Below, piece after piece: positions 15,497 to 22,831 of a stretch of DNA of 30,183 nt. Within the stretch, counting starts at the first letter, position 1; every line of letters begins with the position of its first letter. The translations under genes and the position numbers were made by a program. Under the pieces are notes generated by a model. The model did no database searches. It was not told where the DNA came from and was given only the letters and a program-made list of their open reading frames with translations. This DNA is from Bdellovibrionales bacterium (GTDB lineage: Bacteria > Bdellovibrionota_G > JALEGL01 > JAGRAY01). The stretch lies in the NCBI GenBank assembly GCA_020434375.1, contig JAGRAY010000003.1, forward strand, positions 1 through 30,183, given 5' to 3'.

Positions 15497-16204
15497 TTAT
15501 TTATGTAGTTTGATAATATCTCTCGTGAATTGAATTAATTTACTATTTCTAGCGTTAGTTTCCATCGCCAACACACGATCACCTTGTATTGCTGCGTACT
15601 TCATTGATTCGCAAGGGCGATATGATTTGTCTACCACGATAAGTATTTCAAAATTTATAAGGGTAAATATATAGCAATTTTTCCCTTCAAGCTTTGATAA
15701 GATTGGGTAAATTATTGCATCGGTCAAATCATTGTAACGCAATAATAAGATTGGGTGTACGAGGTACTCATCATTTTTACTTCTATACAAATCTCTTATC
15801 ACGGAAAAATAAGGACCTAAAACGTTTCTGTGTTGCTCTTGATTTCTATACAAATGCCATCGAAGCAATATGGAAAAAGCAAACATTCTTAGACCTAGAA
15901 ATGTTTCAGAAGAGTTGAATAATGTGTATTCATGATGCTTCTCAATGATGTGCATATTTGAATCAAATACTGTTTTTGCGAAATCGTCGTCTTGCTTGAA
16001 TCTTAACTCGCAATCCTTACAAACGATTTTGGATTTTATGTCACCCTGATTCTTCGAATGTATTCGTTGCTCAGTAACTTTTACATTCTTCCCTATTTCT
16101 TTAGTTTTTATAATCATCCACCTTGGGATCACGTGGCTTTCAATGGAAGAACTTAGATCATTTACTTCGCAGATTGGGCACATAGGGTTCAATATAAAAC
16201 TCAA
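15497..16204 (-). CDS. HNH-like zinc-motif protein of unknown function
   Basis: A 235-residue protein with a metal-site pattern at its N-terminus: C9-x2-C12, then SHVIPRWM with His24, then C62-x2-C65 in KIVCKDCELRF. This layout (CxxC - HxIP - CxxC) is that of HNH-type nuclease domains or related zinc fingers, but a full catalytic HNH set is not evident. The rest is alpha/beta with no recognisable motif. The TTG start overlaps the Fic stop by 3-4 bp (an ATG lies at 16183), so the two are coupled. It could be a Fic target, an antitoxin-like partner or an independent nuclease; sequence alone does not decide. Confidence 0.72.
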   Translation of the reverse strand: MSFILNPMCPICEVNDLSSSIESHVIPRWMIIKTKEIGKNVKVTEQRIHSKNQGDIKSKIVCKDCELRFKQDDDFAKTVFDSNMHIIEKHHEYTLFNSSETFLGLRMFAFSILLRWHLYRNQEQHRNVLGPYFSVIRDLYRSKNDEYLVHPILLLRYNDLTDAIIYPILSKLEGKNCYIFTLINFEILIVVDKSYRPCESMKYAAIQGDRVLAMETNARNSKLIQFTRDIIKLHK

Positions 16205-17352
16205 ACCTCGAGTATCTTCATATACTCGCCATAAACAAACACGCGGTTGCGTTTGCGGCCGGTGATTTCTTTTGCGATTTTTAGTTCTATTAATCGCTTC
16301 AGTGCGCTAGTAATTGTAGGCACGGTCATCCCGGTGCGTTTTTTGAGGGCCTTGATGGTAACGATCGGCTTCTTCGTAAGCTCTTCGTGAACCTGAAGAG
16401 CCGAATTTTTACCTTTGCGGACGGAAGTTAATCGCTCTCGATCTTTTTTGAATAGCTTAGTAAGCTTCTGAGCCGTATCCACGGCTTCTGACGCTGTATA
16501 TTGAACGGCATCCACAAAGAAAGATAGCCACTTTTCCCAATCTCCAGTCAACCTAACTTCTTGCAGAAGATCGTAATAAACGTTCCTATGTTTTTTAAAA
16601 TAGAGACTCAGGTACAAGAGCGGTTCTTGCAGCATGCCTTCTGAACAAAATAGCAGCGTGATGAGTAGGCGACCCACCCTTCCATTTCCATCTAGGAATG
16701 GATGGATCGTTTCGAATTGTACGTGAGCCAGCGCGGCCTTTTGAAGCGTCGTGTATGCCTCTGGTTTATTATGCAAAAACAATTCTAAATCTGACATGCA
16801 CTGGGTCACCATATCTGGCGGAGGAGGAACAAAGTGGGCATTTCCCGGTCTCGTTCCGCCAATCCAATTTTGCGATGTCCTGAATTCTCCGGGTTTTTTG
16901 TCCGCGCCGCGACCTTTTTTTAGAAGAATGTCGTGAATTTCTCGTATGAGGCGATTCGATAAAGGGAATCCGTCTCGAATACGTTTGAGTCCGTAATTTA
17001 ATGCGGACACATAACTCGACACCTCTTGGACGTCATCTATAGGAACTCCGGGTATTTCTTTGAGCTCGAAGAGCATTAAATCGGATAGCGACGATTGCGT
17101 GCCTTCAATTTGCGATGAGAGTACAGCCTCTTTGCGAACGTACGTATACAAAAATAATTCGGTATCAGGCAAAAGGGTCGAGACGCTATCCAAGCGACCC
17201 AGCCAAAGAAGCGCTTGATCGATTTTTTCGCGCAACCTTGATGTTATTTCTACGGGGGGCAATGGAGGTAGTTTTTTGGGTATAAAAGCTTGCGCGACTT
17301 CCCCACCAACCTTTGAAATCAGGCGATAATCTCCCGTAAGTCCTCGTTTCAA
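16201..17352 (-). CDS. Fic-family protein with N-terminal inhibitory motif and C-terminal winged helix
   Basis: A 383-residue putative AMP-transferase. The Fic core motif HPFLDGNGRVGR (217-228) is complete, with catalytic His217. The segment SSQIEG (79-84) fits the (S/T)xxxE(G/N) inhibitory helix of class II Fic proteins, whose Glu83 would block productive ATP binding. Residues ~320-383 form a winged helix-turn-helix (ALKKRTGMTVPTITSALKRL), common in this Fic subgroup and probably DNA-binding. The start is TTG with a weak ribosome-binding site. The promoter region holds four TTTAATAA-type boxes, so autoregulation is likely. Coupled to the downstream HNH-like gene. Confidence 0.95.
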   Translation of the reverse strand: MKRGLTGDYRLISKVGGEVAQAFIPKKLPPLPPVEITSRLREKIDQALLWLGRLDSVSTLLPDTELFLYTYVRKEAVLSSQIEGTQSSLSDLMLFELKEIPGVPIDDVQEVSSYVSALNYGLKRIRDGFPLSNRLIREIHDILLKKGRGADKKPGEFRTSQNWIGGTRPGNAHFVPPPPDMVTQCMSDLELFLHNKPEAYTTLQKAALAHVQFETIHPFLDGNGRVGRLLITLLFCSEGMLQEPLLYLSLYFKKHRNVYYDLLQEVRLTGDWEKWLSFFVDAVQYTASEAVDTAQKLTKLFKKDRERLTSVRKGKNSALQVHEELTKKPIVTIKALKKRTGMTVPTITSALKRLIELKIAKEITGRKRNRVFVYGEYMKILEV

Positions 17353-17374
17353 TGGATCTTTCTGGTAAAGATTG

Positions 17375-17460
17375 TTTCTTTAATAAGATTGAGCACTATT
17401 AAAAAAATATAGCGTTTTCTTTAATAAGTCTACACCTTATTAAAAATTCGTTTAATAAAT
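17375..17460 (-). promoter_or_regulatory. Promoter region of Fic gene with repeated operator-like boxes
   Basis: CTTTAATAAG occurs at 17378-17387 and 17419-17428, its inverse CTTATTAAA at 17436-17444 and TTTAATAA at 17451-17458. A minus-strand -10-like TATATT lies at 17406-17411, so at least one box overlaps the promoter. These are plausible binding sites for the winged helix of the Fic protein. Confidence 0.55.
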
Positions 17461-17472
17461 AAGGTTCACAAG

Positions 17473-17504
17473 CAGTTCTAAACTCGGCCACCAAGGGGAG
17501 CCAT
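17473..17504 (+). repeat. tRNA-Asn-3'-end-like repeat R3
   Basis: CAGTTCTAAACTCGGCCACC followed by AAGGGGAGCCAT. Near-identical to R4 over most of its length. Followed within 25 bp by an inverted repeat, as at other copies. Confidence 0.75.
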
Positions 17505-17528
17505 ACTCATCCTTGATCCTTCATCGAT

Positions 17529-17571
17529 AAGCCTTAATCCTTCGAAGGAGCAACGATCACCGTTAAGGCTT
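17529..17571. repeat. Hairpin between two GGGAGCCAT direct repeats
   Basis: AAGCCTTAA (17529-17537) and TTAAGGCTT (17563-17571) are perfect inverses; a further palindrome TCCTTCGAAGGA lies at 17538-17549. The whole is bracketed by GGGAGCCAT at 17496-17504 and 17578-17586. It resembles the hairpins behind tRNA-Asn, R5 and R6 but has no S23 gene. Confidence 0.7.
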
Positions 17572-17647
17572 AAGGAAGGGAGCCATTTTATTTCTTTTCT
17601 CATTTCAATCAGTTATAGAACAGCCCGAACTGGAGTTTCGAACCGCG

Positions 17648-18142
17648 ATGAACGACGTTTTCAGAAAGGCATTTGAGTTGATTAAAAATGAGGCGGATTC
17701 GCACTCTGTTGAAAAGGGACTCGCCATGCTGCAGTCAGAAGTCGATAAGAATCCTGAAAATGCCAAAGTGTGGTTCGAATATGCAGGAGCCTATGATTAC
17801 TTGGGAAGAGAAGATAAAGCAGTCTCTCTTTACAGAAAGATTTTGGAAATTGGAATTGACGCATTACCTCCGGAAGATCGCCCGGGCTTCTACGTGCAGT
17901 ACGGCAGTACGTTACGGAATCTTGGAAAATTAGATGAAGCACAAGATATTTTCCAAAAAGGCATAGAAACCTATCCTCATTTTTCGGCTCTCAAACTCTT
18001 CAAGGCACTAAATGATTACTCCAAAGGAATTAACCTTGAAGCATGTAAAGCTTTTTTGGAATCTATGTTGAAAAATCCGCCTGATGAATCCGTTCGCCGT
18101 TATATGCGGTCTCTAAAATGGTATTTTGATAATCTGGTGTAG
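17648..18142 (+). CDS. Tetratricopeptide-repeat protein
   Basis: A 164-residue soluble helical protein with about three TPR units. The clearest are VWFEYAGAYDYLGREDKAVS with LYRKILEI at residues ~42-70, and FYVQYGSTLRNLGKLDEAQD with IFQKGIETYP at ~82-110. The spacing and the W/Y, G, A consensus positions are as expected. TPR domains bind partner proteins; the partner is unknown. The gene stands alone between repeats R3 and R4. A GGAG lies 13 bp upstream of the ATG, rather far. Confidence 0.8.
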   Translation: MNDVFRKAFELIKNEADSHSVEKGLAMLQSEVDKNPENAKVWFEYAGAYDYLGREDKAVSLYRKILEIGIDALPPEDRPGFYVQYGSTLRNLGKLDEAQDIFQKGIETYPHFSALKLFKALNDYSKGINLEACKAFLESMLKNPPDESVRRYMRSLKWYFDNLV

Positions 18143-18188
18143 CTTTTTTGAAGCTTGATGTGCGGGCGACTCCCCCATGGCCAAGACC

Positions 18189-18221
18189 GCAGTTCGAAAC
18201 TCGTCCACCAAGGGGAGCGAT
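18189..18221 (+). repeat. tRNA-Asn-3'-end-like repeat R4
   Basis: CAGTTCGAAACTCGTCCACC followed by AAGGGGAGCGAT. It shares GAACTCG-type T-arm sequence and GGGGAGC with the tRNA end; the final CC is CG. It lies 68 bp downstream of the second DUF1398 gene's stop codon. Confidence 0.75.
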
Positions 18222-18288
18222 CTAGCATTTAACAAAGAAGATTGATTTTCACGCAGATATCCGCAAAATACACCTGGCACCCAGACGG

Positions 18289-18678
18289 CTATTGCGGAAA
18301 ATGTTCGACATGGAATTCCCCGTTTCGGCTCATGTACACGACTTTTCGTCCGTTCAAGTACGCATGGTAGCTGGCAATTCCTGCTAGCATAATCCGTTTC
18401 AAAAACTCTCTGTAGTCAATGCGTTTGTTCTGAATATCTTCAAGAGCGGAAATGAGCATGACTTTAGAATAATCTGTTCCAATAATAGGTCCCTGAAAAT
18501 CAAAGGATTCGGAATAGAATTCTCCATTTGGCATGTAGAATGTCTTCATATTTTGATAAAGATCTACTCGATAGGACTCCACTCCAGCGCTCATTAACTT
18601 CATAACGACTTCAGGGAAAGTCAGCTCCCCAGATAGACTTTTGGTTGTTGTTTCTTCTAGTATTGTTTTATCCATCAT
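18289..18678 (-). CDS. DUF1398 (YbcV-like) family protein, copy B
   Basis: A 129-residue paralogue of the protein at 14453-14848, with about 17 differences in 127 aligned residues, mostly conservative. All DUF1398 motifs are kept (FPEVVMKLMSAGVESYRVDL, FYMPNGE, YMSRNGEFHVEHFP). ATG start after GAGG; two consecutive ATG codons. Unlike copy A it is not preceded by a full MarR gene, only by 15 codons of one, so it has lost the local regulator and the palindromic promoter. Purifying selection on the duplicate seems likely because substitutions avoid the motifs. Confidence 0.88.
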   Translation of the reverse strand: MMDKTILEETTTKSLSGELTFPEVVMKLMSAGVESYRVDLYQNMKTFYMPNGEFYSESFDFQGPIIGTDYSKVMLISALEDIQNKRIDYREFLKRIMLAGIASYHAYLNGRKVVYMSRNGEFHVEHFPQ

Positions 18679-18698
18679 CCATCGGCCTCTTTTCGTTT

Positions 18699-18743
18699 AA
18701 TTTGTCAGAAATTCGATCAACTTATGCGTTTCCACAATTTTCT
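18699..18743 (-). pseudogene. 3' remnant of a MarR-family gene
   Basis: Fifteen codons reading KIVETHKLIEFLTN and TAA, matching KVVETHQLVEFPTN and stop of the intact MarR gene at 14876-15334. Homology to the first copy continues into the DUF1398 gene and ends near 18745. A hairpin begins 10 bp beyond. This marks the breakpoint of a MarR-DUF1398 duplication. Confidence 0.85.
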
Positions 18744-18754
18744 ATGCAATGGCG

Positions 18755-18799
18755 CCGGGCATATTTTTGTAACATACCATATTGCAAAAATATGCCTGG
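18755..18799. repeat. Long hairpin, GYGCCRGG type, copy 1
   Basis: CCGGGCATATTTTTG (18755-18769) and CAAAAATATGCCTGG (18785-18799) are inverse over 15 bp with one mismatch, enclosing a 15-nt loop. Outer bases and loop length match the hairpin at 19930-19980 although the inner stem differs. REP-like; no T-run. Confidence 0.75.
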
Positions 18800-18859
18800 A
18801 ACCTTATCATCTATGATAATCGAATGCGCCCCACACTTGGTGACGTCATCCGAGTTTTC

Positions 18860-19528
18860 CTAATTCTTTAGTTCCTGTTCGGATGCATGCCCAATAATTG
18901 TTTGGGGGTTAGGCGATAGACCTGTCTTTACCGCAAACAATTCATAAAATGCTTCGTCCTTGGTAGAGTCTATACGAATCTGAACACCTAAATCGAATAC
19001 TGTCACACTCTTGTTCGTTTTTTCATCAATAATTTTACAAGGTGCTCTAAGCCATAGGTACTTTGACTGTCTATCGATATTGACATTTTGAAATGGCCCC
19101 TCGCGAAAAGCTGATTCGGGTGTTTCACAATTAACAACCAAAAAAGCTATAACATCACCTTGATAAAGCTGTGTTGTCATGGGAGCGTGGATCTCGGGTA
19201 AATCAAAACTTGTGCCAGTAAAGCCAGGAACTTCGGTTTCGACCTTGAATTTGACTTTTAATTCTTTCATTTCCTGAAATACGGTCGTTGCTTCGGTCCC
19301 AACATTTGATACTTCAATGTGTAGATTTGTTTCTGAGGGAAATCCTGTGCTTTTTCCTGGGCCTTCATACATAAAAAAATGGGTCTTGAAATCTTCAGTA
19401 GCGCCGACCGTAAACTCTAAAGGACGATCATCCCTGCACGCCATTAAGACAGATAGCAAGATACAAGATACAAGATACAAAGTACCATCTGTACAACACT
19501 TTAATTTTTTTTCTAACGCATAAATCAT
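18860..19528 (-). CDS. Putative lipoprotein of unknown function
   Basis: About 222 residues, with a hydrophobic segment and lipobox (CILLSVLMAC) near residues 24-33 and a mature part that looks beta-rich (DLPEIHAPMTTQLYQGDVIA, VNCETPE). No family recognised. I prefer the ATG at 19528 over one at 19534 because GAGGG then has an 8-bp spacing. A heptanucleotide CAAGATA is repeated three times in the signal-peptide coding part (19457-19480); one unit more or less would shift the frame. Flanked by the two GYGCCRGG hairpins. Confidence 0.7.
   Translation of the reverse strand: MIYALEKKLKCCTDGTLYLVSCILLSVLMACRDDRPLEFTVGATEDFKTHFFMYEGPGKSTGFPSETNLHIEVSNVGTEATTVFQEMKELKVKFKVETEVPGFTGTSFDLPEIHAPMTTQLYQGDVIAFLVVNCETPESAFREGPFQNVNIDRQSKYLWLRAPCKIIDEKTNKSVTVFDLGVQIRIDSTKDEAFYELFAVKTGLSPNPQTIIGHASEQELKN
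19457..19480. repeat. CAAGATA heptanucleotide tandem repeat
   Basis: Three full units plus CAA, inside the lipoprotein gene's signal-peptide region. Three units equal seven codons, so the present frame is open. A change by one unit would break it. Confidence 0.85.
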
Positions 19529-19908
19529 AGTCATTTCCCTCTTATATTATAATGCAATGTGTTATCACCCGCTTTTGCAATTGTCAAATGGTCTCTTGGT
19601 CATCGAAAACTCACAGATGTCGCGAGCCATTCGACTAAAGGCCCAATGTTTGTTTTATGTTCTCTATTGAAAAAATAGAAACAGATTTTCTTGAGCGACT
19701 GGTGTTATGGAGCGAAAAAAGCTGTTTCTATTTTGGCTTCTACGTACGTTTAAACTTAGCCAGAATCGAATACATGCTTGAGTTCATGACCTGCCACACC
19801 ATGCAGTTGTTATTAATTATTTTAGATCATACTCTAATTTACTTTAGACTTTTTTAGAGTACGGTGAAACACATATGCTCGATCGCCGAATTCTTCGTTT
19901 TGTCACAA

Positions 19909-19980
19909 AAGGTCGAGTGCCAAGGTCGAGTGCCAGGTTACTTTTGGCAGTGCTTTGCGTTACCAAAAGTAACCTGGCAC
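19909..19980. repeat. Tandem 13-mer plus long hairpin, GYGCCRGG type, copy 2
   Basis: AAGGTCGAGTGCC is repeated head to tail (19909-19921 and 19922-19934). From 19930 a perfect 18-bp inverted repeat begins: GTGCCAGGTTACTTTTGG (19930-19947) and its complement (19963-19980), with a 15-nt loop. It lies in the 510-bp gene-free stretch 19535-20044, in which I see no other convincing feature. A lone half-site ACCTGGCACC occurs at 18271-18280. REP/BIME-like; no terminator T-run follows. Confidence 0.85.
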
Positions 19981-20044
19981 CTGAGATTGCTCATTCTTCT
20001 CAACTACTTGTCTTTTAGGTCAGCGACGTAGTAATTATTAAAAG

Positions 20045-20653
20045 ATGAACCCGGAACTTAAACTTTATTCCTATCGCCGCTGCCCTTTCGCCATTCGCGT
20101 TCGAATGACACTTCATGAAAAGGGAATTCCGTTCGTCACCATTGAAGAGGATCTTAAAAACTTATCTCCAGAGCTGCGCAAACTTCACCCAGAAGCTAAG
20201 GTACCATTATTGGTTCATGGTGATTGTGTCGTCTATGAATCTGCAATCATCACTGAATACTTAGAAGATTGGTTTCCGTCTCCTGCGCTTATGCCCTTTA
20301 CTGCTCATGACCGCGCGAAGGTTCGCCTATGGACCCACTGGTGTAACCAACACTTTAAACCTCATATTGATCATTTTAAATATGGAACATCTCGATCAAC
20401 CCCCGATTTGGTCGAACAGGCTCCAAAACACTTAAATGCGGACCTAACTAAACTCGAATCACGACTTGAGCACCATACATGGCTTGTGGGAGAGCATTTT
20501 GGCCTCGCAGACATTCACGTTTTTCCTTTTTATCGGCAGCTCTCTATCACTACGCCGCCCCTGACTACCATCGATGATTTCCCCAAAACAAAAGCATGGT
20601 TCGAGCAAATTTGCCTGCGCAATGCATTTGAAAAAACCATGCATAAAGAGTAA
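20045..20653 (+). CDS. Glutathione S-transferase family protein (SspA/GST-like)
   Basis: A 202-residue cytosolic protein: an N-terminal thioredoxin-like domain (residues ~5-80) with RRCPFAIRVRM at 11-21, in which the cysteine of the glutaredoxin-like CPxC motif is kept as CPFA, and the glutathione-contact motif KVPLLV...VYESAIITEYLE. The helical C-terminal domain contains LVGEHFGLADIHVFPF. This resembles omega-class or stringent-starvation-type GSTs. It lies 8 bp upstream of trhO, so the two are probably cotranscribed. No exact substrate can be given. Confidence 0.9.
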   Translation: MNPELKLYSYRRCPFAIRVRMTLHEKGIPFVTIEEDLKNLSPELRKLHPEAKVPLLVHGDCVVYESAIITEYLEDWFPSPALMPFTAHDRAKVRLWTHWCNQHFKPHIDHFKYGTSRSTPDLVEQAPKHLNADLTKLESRLEHHTWLVGEHFGLADIHVFPFYRQLSITTPPLTTIDDFPKTKAWFEQICLRNAFEKTMHKE

Positions 20654-20661
20654 GAAGCCGC

Positions 20662-21600
20662 ATGACACTGTTTCTAGCGAATAAAAAGTCCTTAGCTGAA
20701 CTTGAAAAAGATCTGGCGGCTGAACCATTTAACCGCGAAGTCGCTTCATTTTATCGATATACACCTATTCGTGATCCACAATCTTTTAGGGATCGTCTCT
20801 ATAAAAAATGGATTGATCTTGGAGTTTTAGGTCGCATTTATGTTGCGCAAGAAGGCATCAATGCACAATTCAGCGTGCCCGAACATCAATGGCAAGCTTT
20901 TCTCCAATCTCTCGAAGATGAACCTGAACTTCAAAACATGGACCTCAATCGCTCAGAGGCACCCAATAATAGAGCCTTCTTAAAACTGACGATCAAAGTG
21001 CGCTCCAAAATAGTCTCCGATGGTTTAAAAGAAGACATCTTTCTTGCGAGCACAATTGGTACACATCTCGATCCAATGTCTTTTCATGAAAAGTTGTCTG
21101 ATCCGCAAGCACTCATCGTCGATGTACGCAACGACTATGAGTGTGACATTGGTCACTTTGAAAATGCATTTCTACCCGATAGTAGAACCTTCGATAAAGT
21201 CTTATCCGAGCTCAATGAAAAGCTTCAGGAACACAAAGAGAAAGACCTCCTTCTGTATTGTACGGGTGGCATCCGGTGTGAAAAAACCAGCGCTTACCTC
21301 AAAAGTAAAGGCTATCAAAGTGTGTTTCAACTCAAAGGTGGCATCATCTCATACCTTAAAGAAATGAAAGAGAAGAATATCGCACCCAAATTTAAAGGAA
21401 GCATGTTTGTATTCGATGGAAGAATGGCTGAACCTAGCGTTGGAGAAATCATTGGGCGATGTATTGATTGTGGCAAGCTCCATGGAAAACATGTTGATTG
21501 CGCCGACAAAGCTTGCACGGGCCTTATCATCCAATGCGAATCCTGCGCGGAAAAGTCTCCAGCCTATTGTCCAAAAGGTTGTACGGTTAGGTTAGCATGA
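20662..21600 (+). CDS. trhO: tRNA uridine(34) hydroxylase, rhodanese-type
   Basis: A 312-residue YceA/UPF0176 protein that forms 5-hydroxyuridine at the wobble position of certain tRNAs using O2. The N-terminal domain (about 25-120) contains FYRYTPIRDP and YVAQEGINAQFS. The rhodanese domain (about 135-235) has VDVRNDYECDIGHFENA and the catalytic loop CTGGIRCEKT with Cys200. A C-terminal cysteine cluster (CIDCGKLH, CTGLIIQCESC, YCPKGC) probably binds zinc. Length and domain order are normal. Cotranscribed with the GST gene; the TrhO-GST pairing has no clear explanation. Confidence 0.95.
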   Translation: MTLFLANKKSLAELEKDLAAEPFNREVASFYRYTPIRDPQSFRDRLYKKWIDLGVLGRIYVAQEGINAQFSVPEHQWQAFLQSLEDEPELQNMDLNRSEAPNNRAFLKLTIKVRSKIVSDGLKEDIFLASTIGTHLDPMSFHEKLSDPQALIVDVRNDYECDIGHFENAFLPDSRTFDKVLSELNEKLQEHKEKDLLLYCTGGIRCEKTSAYLKSKGYQSVFQLKGGIISYLKEMKEKNIAPKFKGSMFVFDGRMAEPSVGEIIGRCIDCGKLHGKHVDCADKACTGLIIQCESCAEKSPAYCPKGCTVRLA

Positions 21601-21653
21601 GCAAACTCCTTTCTTTTGAGATTTAGACTTTCTGACAAGCAAGACTTCTACGC

Positions 21654-21688
21654 GCGGTTCTAAACTTATCTACCAAAGGGGGAGCCAA
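21654..21688 (+). repeat. tRNA-Asn-3'-end-like repeat R5
   Basis: GCGGTTCTAAACTTATCTAC followed by CAAAGGGGGAGCCAA. It is followed at 65 bp by the stop codon of an S23-type remnant, as at tRNA-Asn and R6. Confidence 0.75.
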
Positions 21689-21697
21689 CTAGTCATT

Positions 21698-21759
21698 AAG
21701 GATTAGCTTTAGAGATTAACCCTTACCAAGGACTAAACTTTAAGCCCTAACGCTAATCC
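21698..21759. repeat. Imperfect hairpin behind R5
   Basis: GGATTAGC (21700-21707) pairs with GCTAATCC (21752-21759). The right arm contains the TAG stop of the S23 remnant. Same position as the hairpins behind tRNA-Asn, R3 and R6. Confidence 0.65.
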
Positions 21760-21923
21760 CTTCGAACGTTTTTGCTCCTAGCCTTACTCCCCTTTTCCTC
21801 AATCGATCGAATCAAACAACTGAGCATCTTACCTATTTCATTCAACTCCTTGGGAATTTCGGGACGTACGCGAGCTCGGGGCGCTACCGCAAAAAAATCT
21901 ACTTTGAACTCTTTAAAGAGACT
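21753..21923 (-). pseudogene. S23/IVP-type four-helix-bundle protein, 3' remnant
   Basis: Fifty-six codons plus TAG, opening after a TAA at 21924-21926. SLFKEFKVDFFAV corresponds to the third-helix GSLFECVAILDVV of the intact gene at 23533-23946, and PKELNEIGKMLSCLIRSIEE to its C-terminal helix KEDMQSIGRMLSGLLRWAEK. More diverged than the remnant at 12335. The remainder of the gene-free stretch 21924-22157 shows no convincing feature beyond a small palindrome (TGAGGAGCCTCA near 22086) and a TTGACA at 21997. Confidence 0.7.
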
Positions 21924-22157
21924 TTAAGATCATAAAAACATATTTTTTGTAAAATTCGTGTCTTTTTTTCGCTCTCCATAGCTCAAATTTAAGTTTTTGA
22001 CATGCTTGTATTCGCTAAGATTTATTCACAGAAAGTGCCCCGCACTCTCTGGTGTACCCACATTTCGCCTATCCACTGTCAAGGATGAGGAGCCTCAGCT
22101 TCTTATATAGTAAATAAATCTCACCATCGAACCAAAATTTAGTAAACTATTCGAAGT

Positions 22158-22829
22158 ATGCATCGATTTATTTTTGTACCTATCTTTCTCTTAAGCGGAA
22201 ATCTTTCATGTTCTGCTAAAGCACCTAGTGACAGCCTGAGATTAACTTCTCCAGATTGTCCTGGGATATGGAAGAAGTCAGATCTATTTGATGCCACGTC
22301 CAAATCATTCTTTATTCCTTACGAGATTTGGACTGGCGAGCCGTGGAACAAAATAAAAGAGATTCCAAAAGGTAAGATTGATAAGGTTATCAAAAGCTAC
22401 GGAAAGCAAGGCTCACGGATTTCGGGACCTTTTCATTGGACTCATCCGATACTGAAGAAAACTTTTCACGTTTACAAACGTGAAAGATTGAACTCAGCCA
22501 AAGAGCAGCTGTTTGTGTTCAACAAGCAAGGTATTGGGCGTGTATTAGACCGTCGCCCAAAACGAAAAGATCGTTACTATGATGGCTTAAACATAAAGTT
22601 TCCTGCTGGTTTCGGATGGAAGATCGGCGTTGCTAAAAGGATAGACTTCTATCAATGGATCGGGACAGAGAAACGGCAACGGTCTCACGAAGTCATTGTT
22701 GCTAATCTCAAATTTGACCGATGCGATAAGCTAGTGCGCCTTGTAAGCCATTTTCTGATTAATGGGCGACTCGATCATGTTTACAACTTTGAGCCAAACA
22801 AAGGAATGGTGGACGCCTTCCAACAATAG
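22158..22829 (+). CDS. Putative exported protein of unknown function
   Basis: A 223-residue protein with an N-terminal signal sequence (FIFVPIFLLSGNLSCSA). The Cys at 18 could be a lipidation site, but the residue at -3 is Asn, so the lipobox is imperfect. The mature part is basic and rich in aromatic residues (WTGEPWNKIKEIPKGK, RRPKRKDRYYDG). No family recognised. It ends 2 bp before the convergent ORF6N gene. Ribosome-binding site is weak. Confidence 0.62.
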   Translation: MHRFIFVPIFLLSGNLSCSAKAPSDSLRLTSPDCPGIWKKSDLFDATSKSFFIPYEIWTGEPWNKIKEIPKGKIDKVIKSYGKQGSRISGPFHWTHPILKKTFHVYKRERLNSAKEQLFVFNKQGIGRVLDRRPKRKDRYYDGLNIKFPAGFGWKIGVAKRIDFYQWIGTEKRQRSHEVIVANLKFDRCDKLVRLVSHFLINGRLDHVYNFEPNKGMVDAFQQ

Positions 22830-22831
22830 GC

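Noticed and set aside
19625..19640. Possible seventh tRNA-like repeat (GCGAGCCATTCGAC)
   Set aside because: Only the GAGCCATT end is shared; the GGTTCGA part is absent, so it is not counted.
19657..19857. 66-codon open frame in the gene-free stretch
   Set aside because: No ribosome-binding site, no family, and the flanking DNA is repeat-rich; likely chance.
21997..22025. Promoter for the exported protein at 22158
   Set aside because: TTGACA is good but the -10 (ATTTAT) is poor and it lies 130 bp upstream; not strong enough to list.
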